In this document: positions 8,353-18,518 of the stretch, piece by piece | Layout of the letters: the number at the start of each line of letters is the position of its first letter | How positions within the stretch are numbered: position 1 is the first letter of the stretch | Notes under the pieces: generated by a model | Told to the model about the DNA's origin: nothing | Databases searched by the model: none | What the model saw: only the letters and a program-made list of their open reading frames with translations | NCBI RefSeq assembly: GCF_014649775.1 | Contig: NZ_BMTR01000019.1 | Coordinates: forward strand, 62,001 to 126,000 | DNA: 64,000 nt | DNA from: Streptomyces longisporoflavus | Lineage (GTDB): Bacteria; Actinomycetota; Actinomycetes; Streptomycetales; Streptomycetaceae | Direction of reading: 5' to 3' | Made by a program: the position numbers and the translations under genes

Positions 8353-9425
8353 GCATGCTCCAACTCCTGTTCGCCCTCCTGCTCGTGCTCGCCAACGGCT
8401 TCTTCGTGGGGGCCGAGTTCGCGCTCGTCTCCGTGCGCCGCAGCCAGATCGAACCGCTGAACGGCAAGCGGGCCCGGCAGGTCCTCTACGGCCTCGAGCA
8501 TCTGCCGCAGATGATGGCGGCCGCCCAGTTCGGCATCACCATGTGCTCGCTGACGCTCGGCGCGGTCGCCGAGCCCACCGTCGCGCATCTCCTGGAGCCC
8601 GTCTTCGAGGCGGCCCACATCCCCGAAGGGGCCATCCACCCGCTCGGGTACGCCATCGCGCTCGCCGTGGTCGTCTTCCTCCACCTCGTCGTGGGCGAGA
8701 TGGTCCCGAAGAACCTCGCGATGGCCGCCCCGGAGAAGACCGCGCTCTGGTTCAGCCCCGGCCTCGTCGCCTTCGCCCGCCTCTGCCGTCCGGTCACGGC
8801 GGCGCTCGGAGCGTGCGCGCGGCTCGTCCTGAAGCTCTTCAAGGTCGAGCCCAAGGACGAGGTCGAGGCCGTCTTCACCAGCGAGCAGCTCAACCGGCTC
8901 GTCGGCGACTCGGGGCAGGCGGGGCTGCTCGAACCCGAGGAGCAGGAGCGCTTGGAGGACGCCCTGGAGCTGGGCTCGCGTCCGGTGACGGACGTCCTGC
9001 TCGACCGGGCGTCGCTGGTGACCGTGGGCGCCGGCGTCACGCCGTCTCAGGTCATCGAACTCACCGGGCGCACGGGCTACTCCCGCTTTCCGGTCCGCGC
9101 GGAGAACGGCGCCTTCATGGGCTACCTCCACGTGAAGGACGTACTGGACCTCACCGACGGCACGGAGACCGACCGTGCGGTGCCGCAGCAGGTCTGGCGC
9201 CCGATGACGACCCTGCGCGCCGAACTCCCGCTGGACGACGCGCTGACGGTGATGCGCCGGGCCGCGACGCACCTGGCGCAGGTCGCCGACGCGTCGGGCA
9301 AGGTGCTCGGTCTGGTCGCCCTGGAGGACGTACTGGAACTTCTGGTCGGTGAGGTCCGCGACCCGGCGCACCGGGTCGCGGTGCCGCGCGAACCCCGGGA
9401 GGCGAGGGGCGGCGCGCTGGTGTGA
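8349..9425 (+). CDS. CNNM/CBS-domain membrane protein, shorter paralogue
   Basis: The 358-residue protein has the same DUF21 start (MSMLQLLFALLLVLANGFFV, with AEFALVSVRR after it) and a CBS pair ending LGLVALEDVLELLVGEVRD. It lacks the C-terminal CorC/HlyC domain of its neighbour. The start ATG overlaps the previous stop (ATGA), which indicates translational coupling. The tandem arrangement looks like an old duplication with loss of the terminal domain. A G-rich stretch (9431-9470) fills the gap to the convergent AAA gene. Confidence 0.87.
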   Translation: MSMLQLLFALLLVLANGFFVGAEFALVSVRRSQIEPLNGKRARQVLYGLEHLPQMMAAAQFGITMCSLTLGAVAEPTVAHLLEPVFEAAHIPEGAIHPLGYAIALAVVVFLHLVVGEMVPKNLAMAAPEKTALWFSPGLVAFARLCRPVTAALGACARLVLKLFKVEPKDEVEAVFTSEQLNRLVGDSGQAGLLEPEEQERLEDALELGSRPVTDVLLDRASLVTVGAGVTPSQVIELTGRTGYSRFPVRAENGAFMGYLHVKDVLDLTDGTETDRAVPQQVWRPMTTLRAELPLDDALTVMRRAATHLAQVADASGKVLGLVALEDVLELLVGEVRDPAHRVAVPREPREARGGALV

Positions 9426-9473
9426 CCGCGCGGGGCGGGACGGGGCGTGGCGTGGCAGGGCGGGCCGGGGGCG

Positions 9474-11345
9474 TCAGACTCCCGGCGGGTCCTGGGGGCC
9501 CCGCCCCGAAAGCACCTCGCCGTACGCCTGCATCAGGTCCGGTAGCCGCAGTGTCGACAAGTCGTCACGGCTCGGCTCGCCGGGATAGCCGGAGAGGCGC
9601 AGGTCGCGGTAGGCGCAGCTCTTCTCGTAGAGCGTGCGCAGGAAGCGGCCGTTGCCGAGCTCGTCGATCCACGCCTGCTCGACGACGTGCCCGCTGATGG
9701 AGCGCAGCTCTTCGAGAGCCTCCTCGTCCCACACGTCGCCGTTCTCGTCGGCCAGGACCTCGCCGATGGAGGTGAGCTCCAGAGGGCGGTACGAGGGGAA
9801 GTCCACGCGGGTGGTGAAGCGGGAGGAGAGCCCCGGGTTGGCGGCCAGGAGCCGGTCCATGCCCTCGGGGTAGCCGGCCAGGATGACGACCAGGTGATCG
9901 CGGTTGTCCTCGGCGCGCTTGAGGAGCACCTGGAGGGCCTCGTCGCCGTACGCGTCGCCCTTGCCGTAGCCCGAGTTGGAGAGGGAGTACGCCTCGTCCA
10001 CGAAGAGGACGCCGCCGATCGCCGAGTCGATCAGTTCGTTGGCCTTCACGGCGGTCTGGCCCAGATACTCGCCGACCAGGTCGGCGCGCTGCGCCTCCAC
10101 CAGATGGTCGCCGCCGAGCAGGCCGAGGGCGTAGAACGCCCTGCCCAGGATGCGGGCCACCGTGGTTTTGCCGGTGCCCGAGGGGCCCGAGAAGACGAAG
10201 TGTCGTTTCGGCGGCTGTACGGGCAGTCCCTGCGCGGCCCGCAGGCGCGCCATGTTCAGCTGCGCCGAGAGCGCCTTGACCTGCCGCTTCACCGGCTCCA
10301 GGCCGACCATGTTCTCCAGCTCGGCGAGGGCGGCCTCCAGGAGCTCGGGGTCGGTGGGGCCCGGCGGCAGCTGGGAGAGGCCCGGCTGGACGGGGATGAC
10401 GGCCTTCTCGCGGACGGAGTCGGCGGGGGCGGGGCCGCCGCTCGCGGGCAGGTCGGGTTCGGTGAGTTTCAGGTCGCGGCCTTCGCCGCCGAAGAGCGGA
10501 TCGATTCCGTCGGGCCCCTCCATCACGTCCTGCCCGAAGCCGGTCAGGGCGATCGCCGCCAGGTCGGTGACCTCGTCGTACCCGTCGCCTTCCGCGATGG
10601 CCGCGAGCCGCGCGGAGGTGTCCATGAAGGAGGGGTCCACCCGGTGCACCGCGCGGTACAGCGGCATGGCCGCCGCCGAGCGGCCCGTGCCCTCGTGCGC
10701 GCGGGCCAGCCAGTAGCGCAGCTCCTTGCGCTGCGGTTGCTCGCTGCGGCACCGCATCAGGGCGGCGGACAGGAGCGGCTCGGCCTGGCCGTACATCTCC
10801 AGGCGTACCCGGGCCATGCCGCCGAAGAGGCCGGCCTCGATGCCGAGCATCGTGTCGTCGATCAGCGAGTCCGTGTGCCGGACCAACTGCTCCCAGTCCT
10901 TGACCAGGTAGGAACGGCAGGCGTGCAGGAACCGCACCTGCGGGTCCGCGTCCACCGGCGGCAGGCCCGCCAACGCCCGGTCGAGCTCCGGGACATGGCG
11001 TCCGTCGAGCCAGTGCGAGGCGTGCGCGAGGAGCAGATCGCGGGTGCTCTCCAGGACGGGCTGCACCCACCAGCCGAGCCAATACCAGGAGTTGAGCGTG
11101 CGTCCGTGCCGCGTGCGCTGTTCGCCGAACCGGTCTCTGTGCTGGAACATCCGCAGGAGTGCCGTCGTCGTGTCGATACGCAGTGCGTGCAGTCCGAGCC
11201 AGCCGTCGGCCATCCCCGGATCCATCCGCACCGCGGCCCGGAACTCCTCCTCCGCCTGCGGATAGGCGCCCATCGTGTAGGCGTCGACGCCCCTCAGCCA
11301 GGCGAGGTCGGCCGGGGCGGGTGAGCCCACCGCGTCGAAGTCCAT
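9474..11345 (-). CDS. AAA+ ATPase, CbbX/SpoVK/EccA-like
   Basis: The 623-residue protein has a TPR-like helical N-terminal half (about 1-330) and a C-terminal CbbX-type AAA+ module. Walker A is GPSGTGKTT with K393, and Walker B is GVLFVDEAYSL with D450-E451. The closest named families are EccA of type VII secretion and SpoVK. No EccB-E or WXG100 genes are in the window, so a secretion role is not supported by context. ATG 11345 (MDFDAVGSP) follows a G-rich ribosome site; GTG 11348 is equally possible. An in-frame extension to 11483 looks non-coding. Confidence 0.83.
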   Translation of the reverse strand: MDFDAVGSPAPADLAWLRGVDAYTMGAYPQAEEEFRAAVRMDPGMADGWLGLHALRIDTTTALLRMFQHRDRFGEQRTRHGRTLNSWYWLGWWVQPVLESTRDLLLAHASHWLDGRHVPELDRALAGLPPVDADPQVRFLHACRSYLVKDWEQLVRHTDSLIDDTMLGIEAGLFGGMARVRLEMYGQAEPLLSAALMRCRSEQPQRKELRYWLARAHEGTGRSAAAMPLYRAVHRVDPSFMDTSARLAAIAEGDGYDEVTDLAAIALTGFGQDVMEGPDGIDPLFGGEGRDLKLTEPDLPASGGPAPADSVREKAVIPVQPGLSQLPPGPTDPELLEAALAELENMVGLEPVKRQVKALSAQLNMARLRAAQGLPVQPPKRHFVFSGPSGTGKTTVARILGRAFYALGLLGGDHLVEAQRADLVGEYLGQTAVKANELIDSAIGGVLFVDEAYSLSNSGYGKGDAYGDEALQVLLKRAEDNRDHLVVILAGYPEGMDRLLAANPGLSSRFTTRVDFPSYRPLELTSIGEVLADENGDVWDEEALEELRSISGHVVEQAWIDELGNGRFLRTLYEKSCAYRDLRLSGYPGEPSRDDLSTLRLPDLMQAYGEVLSGRGPQDPPGV

Positions 11346-11778
11346 CACGTCCCCCACAAACCGTGCCCCCGTTTGTGTACCGCCGGACCGGTGCCCGTCG
11401 GCAACTTCGCTGAACCGCCGTGCTGCGGACGGACGTTGAACCGGTGCGCAGAGCAGCCGTCCGTAAGTCGCACCGAAAGGCATCGTACCTGCGGGGGAGC
11501 GCTCGGCCGTAGGGTGCCGCAGCGCGGGATCAGGCAGGGGAAGAGGGACCTCGTCGTCACCGAGGGTGAGCGAAAAGTGCCTCGCGGCGTCCGGTATGCG
11601 AGGTCAAGGGGCAGAACGAAGCCCCCGATCACGGGGGAACAACCGGGGGCTTCGCGTCTGCGGGCGACCTCGGAAGGCCGCACATTCAGAACGTAAGTCC
11701 TGTAAGGGCCCTCGGTCAAGCAGAGTTGAGGCACTCATGGAAACTCGTGAGCACTTCCGGAAGTCGCTTTCCGCTGGT
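11346..11778. other. Intergenic region with no convincing gene
   Basis: These 433 bases separate the AAA gene from the uridine-kinase-like gene. The only clear structure is the hairpin at 11617-11654. Short open frames exist on both strands, but they lack Streptomyces codon bias and good starts. The AAA-gene promoter should lie in the left part, but no -35/-10 pair stands out. Confidence 0.6.
11617..11654 (-). terminator. Hairpin downstream of the uridine-kinase-like gene
   Basis: The arms CGAAGCCCCCG and CGGGGGCTTCG form a perfect 11-bp stem around a 16-nt loop. It sits about 125 bases past the stop of the leftward gene and before the AAA gene. No T-run follows, as is usual in high-GC genomes. 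Confidence 0.6.
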
Positions 11779-12423
11779 TCAGCGCACCGCCTCCGGTCCC
11801 TCACTCTGTGTGACGATTTGGCTCTGCGCAGCCGTCTCATTCGGCCCCTGCAACACCTCGTACCCCTCGCGCCACTGTCGCACCAAAGACTGAGCGAACG
11901 GCCGCGAAGGGTCTTCCGCGAAATGTTGTCGCTCCGCGGGTTCCCATCCGTCCCAGAAGCCGCTCTGGACCGCCCCGTCCCGGTGGCGCCCCCGGCCCCA
12001 GGCCTCTTCACGGGGCAACTCCATCCACAGCCGCCACGCGAGGAACGGGCGCAGCGCGCGGCGGCCCGCTCCGACGCCCTCGACGAGGACGACGGGGGCG
12101 GGCGGCAGGGAGCGGGCTTCGGGGCCGAAGCGGCGGGCGTTCCAGTCGTACGTCTCGTAGTGCGCCGTTTCGCCGCGGGAGAGCGGCGCGATCACTTGGC
12201 GCCGCAGCCGCTCGGTCCAGTCGAACAGCGCGTCGTGGCTCGCGATGTCGTCGAGGCGCAGGACGGGCGCGCCGCCCAGGGCCGCGGCGAGGCGGTCGGC
12301 GAAGGTCGACTTGCCGGAGCCCGCGTGTCCGTCGACGGCGACGAGGCGGACGGGGCCGCAGGACGGCGGCAGGTCAAGGAGGTCCGCGGCGACGCGGGAC
12401 AGGGGAGTGGCGTGTGCGGTCAT
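11779..12423 (-). CDS. Uridine kinase-like P-loop protein
   Basis: The 214-residue protein has a P-loop GHAGSGKST (K38), the LDDIASHDALFDW acidic segment and YDWNARRF. This is the pattern of the uridine kinase / phosphoribulokinase family as annotated in actinobacteria. It probably phosphorylates a nucleoside or a related small molecule with ATP; substrate specificity cannot be read from sequence. The stop precedes a terminator-like hairpin, so it appears monocistronic. Confidence 0.8.
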   Translation of the reverse strand: MTAHATPLSRVAADLLDLPPSCGPVRLVAVDGHAGSGKSTFADRLAAALGGAPVLRLDDIASHDALFDWTERLRRQVIAPLSRGETAHYETYDWNARRFGPEARSLPPAPVVLVEGVGAGRRALRPFLAWRLWMELPREEAWGRGRHRDGAVQSGFWDGWEPAERQHFAEDPSRPFAQSLVRQWREGYEVLQGPNETAAQSQIVTQSEGPEAVR

Positions 12424-12641
12424 CGCCTCCAGCGTACGGGGGTGGAATCACGGGGGCGGAATGGCGCACTCCGCGCGCCGTGCCTGCTCACGTCAGTGGT
12501 CGAGGCCAATATTGGCGGAGACGGTGGTGGTCCGAGCGCTGGCAGAAGTCGGCGTGGAGCAGCCATAGTTGGGCTACCGCCGTGCATCTGACCTGCCCCT
12601 TCCGGATTCGTCCGGAGCCCACGTCGACTGGGGGTCCCGCC

Positions 12642-12665
12642 ATGGACCGAGCTATGGACCGAGCT
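12642..12665. repeat. 12-bp x2 tandem repeat duplicating the start codon
   Basis: ATGGACCGAGCT occurs twice in perfect tandem at the start of the C39 peptidase gene. It gives the N-terminus MDRAMDRA and two in-frame ATG codons. Confidence 0.9.
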
Positions 12666-14018
12666 GATGACATGTCCCGCAGAACCGTCCTCGCCACGGC
12701 CGCCGCCCTGGCCGCGCTTGCCGCCACGGCGAGTCCCGCGCTCGCCTCGGGCGGCTTGAGCGGCGCCCCGCGCGCGAAGCGTCCCGTGAGCAACCGCTTC
12801 TGGACCTCACACGCCGACTGGAGCGCCGGCACCGCCGAAGGCACCCGTGCCGTCGCCGGAGCCCGCCCCGGCGTGGAGATCGCCGGGGCCGCGGGCAGCA
12901 CCGACTACGCCGACCCGCACACCGGCAAGACCGCCACCTGGGAGTACGCCCGGTGGACCTCGCCCGTGCACCGCCCCACCGTCCCCGCGACGGAGGTCGT
13001 CGCCTCCTGGAACGCCCGCACGCCCACCGGGACGTGGCTCCAGGTCGAACTCCGGGGAACGTACTCGGACAAGACGAAGACGCCCTGGTACGTCCTCGGC
13101 CGCTGGGCATCGGGCGACGACAAGGAGAAGGACATCCGCCGTACGTCGGTCGACGACCAGAGCGACGGCAAGTCGAGCATCTGGACGGACACCTTCTCCA
13201 TCGACGACACGACGACGGGCCTGCGCCTTGCCTCGTACCAGCTGCGCCTGACCCTTTACCGCAAGCCGGGTGCGACGCAGACCCCCACCGTGTGGCGGCT
13301 CGGCGCGATGGCGTCCGCCGTGCCCGACCGCTTCACCGTCCCGGCGTCCGAGCCGGGGCTCGCCAAGGAACTGAAGGTCCCGCGCTACTCCCAGGAGACC
13401 CACGTCGGGCAGTACCCGGAGTACGACAACGGCGGCGAGGCCTGGTGCAGCCCCACCTCCTCGCAGATGATCATCGAGTTCTGGGGCCGCAAACCGACCG
13501 CCGACGACCTCGCCTGGGTCGATCCCTCCTACGCGGACCCCCAGGTGTGCCACGCGGCCCGCTACACCTTCGACTACCAGTACGCGGGCTGCGGCAACTG
13601 GCCCTTCAACGCGGCCTACGCCTCGACGTACAAGGACATGCAGGGCGTCGTCACCCGCCTCGCCTCGCTCACCGAACTGGAGTCGCTGATCGCCGCCGGT
13701 ATCCCGGTCATAACGTCCCAGTCGTTCCTCAAGGAGGAGCTGACGGGCGCCGGATACGGCACGGCGGGCCACCTGATGACGGTGATCGGCTTCACGCCGA
13801 AGGGCGACGTGATCGCCAACGACCCGGCATCACCCAGCAACGCGGCGGTACGCCGGATCTACAAGCGCAGGGAGTGGGAGAACATCTGGCTCCGCACAAA
13901 GCGCTACAACTCCACGGGAAAGGTCGTCTCCGGCACGGGAGGCGTCTGCTACCTCTACTTCCCGGTGAAGCTCTCCGCGAAGCAGAAGGCGGCGCTGGCC
14001 GGGGTGGGGATCCACTGA
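12642..14018 (+). CDS. Secreted C39-type cysteine peptidase-like protein
   Basis: The protein has up to 458 residues. It opens with a signal peptide that looks twin-arginine-like (MSRRTVLATAAALAALAATA), so it is likely exported. The C-terminal half is a Peptidase_C39_2-type domain. Candidate catalytic residues are C269 (GGEAWCSPTS), H377 (TAGHLMTVIGF) and the following NDPAS. Three in-frame starts are possible (12642, 12654, 12672). The first two arise from a 12-bp duplication, and the third sits directly before the SRR motif and may be the true start. It ends convergently with a small gene across a strong hairpin. Confidence 0.82.
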   Translation: MDRAMDRADDMSRRTVLATAAALAALAATASPALASGGLSGAPRAKRPVSNRFWTSHADWSAGTAEGTRAVAGARPGVEIAGAAGSTDYADPHTGKTATWEYARWTSPVHRPTVPATEVVASWNARTPTGTWLQVELRGTYSDKTKTPWYVLGRWASGDDKEKDIRRTSVDDQSDGKSSIWTDTFSIDDTTTGLRLASYQLRLTLYRKPGATQTPTVWRLGAMASAVPDRFTVPASEPGLAKELKVPRYSQETHVGQYPEYDNGGEAWCSPTSSQMIIEFWGRKPTADDLAWVDPSYADPQVCHAARYTFDYQYAGCGNWPFNAAYASTYKDMQGVVTRLASLTELESLIAAGIPVITSQSFLKEELTGAGYGTAGHLMTVIGFTPKGDVIANDPASPSNAAVRRIYKRREWENIWLRTKRYNSTGKVVSGTGGVCYLYFPVKLSAKQKAALAGVGIH

Positions 14019-14046
14019 AGCAGCGCGAAGGCCCCCGATCAGCAGC

Positions 14047-14084
14047 ACGACGGCCCCTCCCGCTGGTGCGGGTGGGGCCGTCGT
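14047..14084. terminator. Bidirectional terminator hairpin
   Basis: The outer stem ACGACGGCCCC/GGGGCCGTCGT and inner stem CCCGC/GCGGG are separated by one T-T mismatch and closed by TGGT. It lies between two convergent genes (stops at 14018 and 14095). Confidence 0.85.
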
Positions 14085-14094
14085 CCGGGACGGG

Positions 14095-14295
14095 TTACTT
14101 CGGCTCGGGTGTGGCCCGGTGCAGGCGGGAGGCCTTTTCGTCCACCTCGGCCTGGGAGGTGCCGGCCTGTACGACGATCACCGCCTGAGAGCCGTCGGGC
14201 AGCGTCGCTTCTCGCATTTCCGTGCCCAGCAGCGGCGGTCGTTTGCGGTTCTGGTCGTTGTCCTCGCAGGACTCGTAGTCCTCGTTCTCCGACAT
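14095..14295 (-). CDS. Small acidic hypothetical protein
   Basis: The 66-residue protein begins MSENEDYESCEDNDQNRKR. It has a compact C-terminal half with predicted beta strands (EATLPDGSQAVIVVQAG). I do not recognise a family. It is accepted as real because it has good third-position GC, a clean ATG and a convergent terminator right after its stop. The 110 bases upstream separate it from the M1 peptidase gene on the same strand. Confidence 0.6.
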   Translation of the reverse strand: MSENEDYESCEDNDQNRKRPPLLGTEMREATLPDGSQAVIVVQAGTSQAEVDEKASRLHRATPEPK

Positions 14296-14405
14296 GTGAC
14301 CTCACAGCTCGACGGGAGGCCCCACCGTACCCGCGGAGCATCCGTGGAGCCCGGGCCCGCGGGCTGCGGACGGCGTGCTTCACACGAACGCCGCGATCAG
14401 GAGGC

Positions 14406-15887
14406 TCAGCCCCGGGCCGGATCCACCACCCAGTCCGGGTGTCCCGGCATCGGCGGCGTCTTCGAGCCGTACAGCCACGGCTTCAGGAAGCCCGAGAGGT
14501 CCTCTCCGGCGACCTTCGACGCCAGGTCGATGTACTGCCGGGTGCTCGCGGTCTTGCCGCGGAAGTCGGTCACCCACGCCCGTTCGATCTTCTGGAACGT
14601 CGCCTCGCCGACCTGCTCCCGCAGGGCGTACAGGACCAGGGCCGAACCGTCGTACCGCATGCGCTTGAAGAGGTTCGGCTCGGTCGGCTCCGCGGGGGCG
14701 CCGAAGTCGCGGCGCCACTGGTCGTGGGCCGCGTAGGCCGTCTTCATGGCGGCCTCGAAACTGTCGCCGCCGTGCTCCTCGGAGTACATCCGTTCGTAGA
14801 AGCGGGCGTGCCCTTCGCTCACCCACAGGTCCGACCAGCTCTTGAGGGCCACGCTGTCGCCGAACCACTGGTGGGTCAGCTCGTGCACCATGTTCCGCTC
14901 GGCGTCGACCTTCGTGCCCAGGAGGTCGGCCTTCGGGATGAGCGAGAGCGTCTGGGTCTCCAGGGCGACGGCCAGGTCCGTGTCGCCGACCAGCAGGCCG
15001 TAGCGGTTGAAGGGGTAGGGGCCGAGCTTCTCCTGGAGCCAGGAGAGGTGGTCGGGGGTGAGCCCCCGATAGGCGGCGGTCGGCTCGACCAGCGCGTCCG
15101 GGACCACGTCCCGCAGCGGCAGGCCGCCGGGACCCTTGCCGTCGATCAGCTTGAACTTGCCGACTGCCAGCTGCACCAGCTGCGTGGACAGCGGCTGTTC
15201 GGAGTCGTACGTCCAGCGCACCCGGTCACCGGGGCGTTCCGCGCGCTCGACCAGCTTGCCGTTCGCGACCGCCGTCAGGTCCTTCGGCGTGGTGATGCGG
15301 AAGGTGATCGGCGCCCGCTGGCTGGGGTGGTCGTTCGCCGGGAAGATCAGCCGGGCGCCGTTCGGCTGGGGGTAGACCACCGTGCCGTCGGCGGTGGGTA
15401 TCCAGCCGTAGTCCTCGATGGCGTCGTCCCGGTGCCGCGTCTGCGTCGGGTCGGCGGTGTACGTGACCTTGGCCGTGAACGTACGGCCCTTGGTGATCGG
15501 GGACTTGGGCGTGACCGTCAGCTCGTCCCCGGCGCGGGACGTGCGCGCGGACGAGCCGTCGACCTGGACGCGGTGCAGGGTGTTGCCCCCGAAGTCCAGA
15601 TTGAAGCGGGAGAGCGACTGCGTGGCGGTGGCCTTGATGGTCGCCGTCGCATCGAACGGTGTTCTCGGGGCCTGCCAGTCGAAGTCGAGGGTGTAGCGGT
15701 CGACGCGGTACCCGCCGTTCCCGTCGAGCGGGAACATCGGGTCGCCGAGGCCGGCAGCGCCGGGTGTCGGCGTCCCGGGAGCGGACGGCGCGGCCTGTGA
15801 CACCGGCCCGGTGAGGGCCGCAGTCACGGTGACAGCGGCCGCGAGGGCCAGCCGTGCCCTGCGGCGGGGCGTCCGGTACGAGCTCAT
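14406..15887 (-). CDS. Secreted M1 family metallopeptidase
   Basis: The 493-residue protein starts with a signal peptide (MSSYRTPRRRARLALAAAV). It carries the gluzincin signature HELTH (335-339) with the third zinc ligand E358 in LWVSEGHA. The substrate-binding GAMEN-type motif appears as VALETQTLS, as in many bacterial short M1 enzymes. It should be an extracellular aminopeptidase-like zinc enzyme. It is shorter than full aminopeptidase N and lacks the long C-terminal helical domain. AAAGG precedes the chosen ATG, and the large in-frame extension upstream is non-coding. Confidence 0.9.
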   Translation of the reverse strand: MSSYRTPRRRARLALAAAVTVTAALTGPVSQAAPSAPGTPTPGAAGLGDPMFPLDGNGGYRVDRYTLDFDWQAPRTPFDATATIKATATQSLSRFNLDFGGNTLHRVQVDGSSARTSRAGDELTVTPKSPITKGRTFTAKVTYTADPTQTRHRDDAIEDYGWIPTADGTVVYPQPNGARLIFPANDHPSQRAPITFRITTPKDLTAVANGKLVERAERPGDRVRWTYDSEQPLSTQLVQLAVGKFKLIDGKGPGGLPLRDVVPDALVEPTAAYRGLTPDHLSWLQEKLGPYPFNRYGLLVGDTDLAVALETQTLSLIPKADLLGTKVDAERNMVHELTHQWFGDSVALKSWSDLWVSEGHARFYERMYSEEHGGDSFEAAMKTAYAAHDQWRRDFGAPAEPTEPNLFKRMRYDGSALVLYALREQVGEATFQKIERAWVTDFRGKTASTRQYIDLASKVAGEDLSGFLKPWLYGSKTPPMPGHPDWVVDPARG

Positions 15888-16128
15888 CGGAAACCTTTCG
15901 GTCAGAAGGTTGCGCGAACGAGTCAGCGGGGGTGCGCTTGGGGGTGTGCCCCGCCGCTTGTAGTGAGACGCACATCTCGTCGCCCGAGTTGTACGGAATT
16001 CAGCCGTCCAGTGACCAAGCTCTCTCCCGCGGCGGCGGAATCCGATGGCAAGGTGGATGGGCCAGTGGGGGGAGTCCGCTGCCGGACGTCGCGTCGAGAG
16101 GCGTGACGCATACGTATCGAGTGATGCC

Positions 16129-16290
16129 ATGACCGCTGCCACAGCCACTGCCACCGCCACCGCACAGTCCCGCGCGACGACCCGCACCGGCGGCCCCGAC
16201 GAAGACGGCCCCAAGGTGCTCGAGCACGTCCTCGGCTGGACGCTCGTCGTCGTCCTCGCGATGCTCGTCACGCAGACCGGTCTGATGTGA
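16129..16290 (+). CDS. Small membrane protein, SCO1431-like
   Basis: The 53-residue protein has an Ala/Thr-rich N-terminus, a charged stretch GGPDEDGPKVLEHVLG and one transmembrane helix (WTLVVVLAMLVTQTGLM). It resembles, from memory, the small SCO1431 family of Streptomyces; function is unknown. The ATG at 16129 is preferred over longer in-frame options because the upstream part has no coding character. Its stop codon starts a run of four 14-bp repeats. Confidence 0.65.
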   Translation: MTAATATATATAQSRATTRTGGPDEDGPKVLEHVLGWTLVVVLAMLVTQTGLM

Positions 16291-16342
16291 CCCCCGCGTC
16301 GTGACCCCCGTGCCGTGACCCCTGTCTCGTGACCCCGATCTC
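16287..16342. repeat. 14-bp x4 tandem repeat beginning at a stop codon
   Basis: GTGACCCC recurs with an exact 14-bp period at 16287, 16301, 16315 and 16329; the 6-bp remainder of each unit varies. The first copy contains the TGA (16288-16290) of the small membrane protein, and the other copies shift the stop through the other frames. Confidence 0.92.
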
Positions 16343-16451
16343 CTCGCCGTCGCGGGCCGGGCCTTGATCCAGGTCCGTCCGCCCGGAACCGGCAGGTCGC
16401 CCGGTTCTGCCATACTGCGGATTTCCGAGGCAGTGGAGACCAGGGCTGAAA

Positions 16452-17114
16452 TTGAATAATAGTCAACAACGCGGCACCGACCGTCCCGCGGACGCTCGTC
16501 CGCAGGCGCGCGGCACCGACCGTTCCGTGGCCCGCCGCGCCGAACTCATCACCATCGGCCGGAAGTTGTTCGCCGACACGTCCTACGACGCGCTCTCGAT
16601 GGACGACATCGCGAAACAGGCGTCCGTCGCCAAGGGGCTGATCTACTACTACTTCAAGTCCAAGCGCGGCTACTACCTCGCGATCATCGAGGACTCGGTC
16701 GCCGAACTGGTCGCGCGCGCCGGGCGCCACGACGATCTGCCGCCCATGGAGCGGGTGCACAGCACCATCGACGGCTATCTGCGCTACGCCGAGCACCACC
16801 AGGCGGCGTACCGCACCATCATCAGCGGCGGCGTCGGCTTCGACGCCGAGGTGCACGCCATACGCGACGGGGTGCGCGGGGCGCTGATCGGGGCGATCGC
16901 CGACGGTGCCTACGGCCGGCGCGACATCCCGGAGCTTGCCCGCACCGCGCTGCTCGGCTGGCTGTGCAGCGTCGAGGGGGTCACGCTCGACTGGATCGGA
17001 GTGCGGGAACTGTCGCGCGAGACGGTCTGCGACCTCCTCGTGCGAACCCTGGGCAACACCCTGCGCGTCATCGAGGAGTTCGAGCCGGCCTTCCCCGCCC
17101 CGCAGCGGCCGTGA
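16452..17114 (+). CDS. TetR family transcriptional regulator
   Basis: The 220-residue protein has an N-terminal TetR helix-turn-helix (about residues 26-75, with LSMDDIAKQASVAKGLIYYY) and a divergent ligand-binding C-terminal domain. The reading frame begins at TTG 16452. A GTG further in (VARRAELITIG) is possible, but it would remove basic residues typical of the family N-terminus. No target is evident: the divergent small gene and the convergent chitinase are both candidates by position only. Three 23-bp repeats follow its stop directly. Confidence 0.85.
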   Translation: MNNSQQRGTDRPADARPQARGTDRSVARRAELITIGRKLFADTSYDALSMDDIAKQASVAKGLIYYYFKSKRGYYLAIIEDSVAELVARAGRHDDLPPMERVHSTIDGYLRYAEHHQAAYRTIISGGVGFDAEVHAIRDGVRGALIGAIADGAYGRRDIPELARTALLGWLCSVEGVTLDWIGVRELSRETVCDLLVRTLGNTLRVIEEFEPAFPAPQRP

Positions 17115-17183
17115 GGGAGGGACGGGAGCGGGGATGAGGAAAGGGCGGGAGCGGCGACGGGGAAAGGGCGGGAGCGGCCATGA
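17115..17183. repeat. 23-bp x3 tandem repeat abutting a stop codon
   Basis: Three imperfect 23-bp units (17115, 17138, 17161), sharing GGGAGCGG and G-rich flanks, begin immediately after the TetR stop at 17112-17114. Units 2 and 3 are identical over their first 18 bases. Confidence 0.85.
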
Positions 17184-17234
17184 GTAAGGGGCGGCAGCCG
17201 GCCGGCTCCCGCCCCGATCACCCCTGGCCGAGGC

Positions 17235-18518
<1,284 letters not shown>

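Noticed and set aside
9425-9471. G-quadruplex element between convergent genes
   Set aside because: G-runs are present but loops are uneven, and such tracts are frequent by chance at this GC content.
9474-11345. Type VII secretion locus
   Set aside because: Only an EccA-like ATPase is present; there are no EccB/C/D/E or WXG100 genes nearby.
11560-11760. tRNA or structured small RNA
   Set aside because: The hairpin is a simple terminator-like stem; no cloverleaf or T-loop consensus is present.
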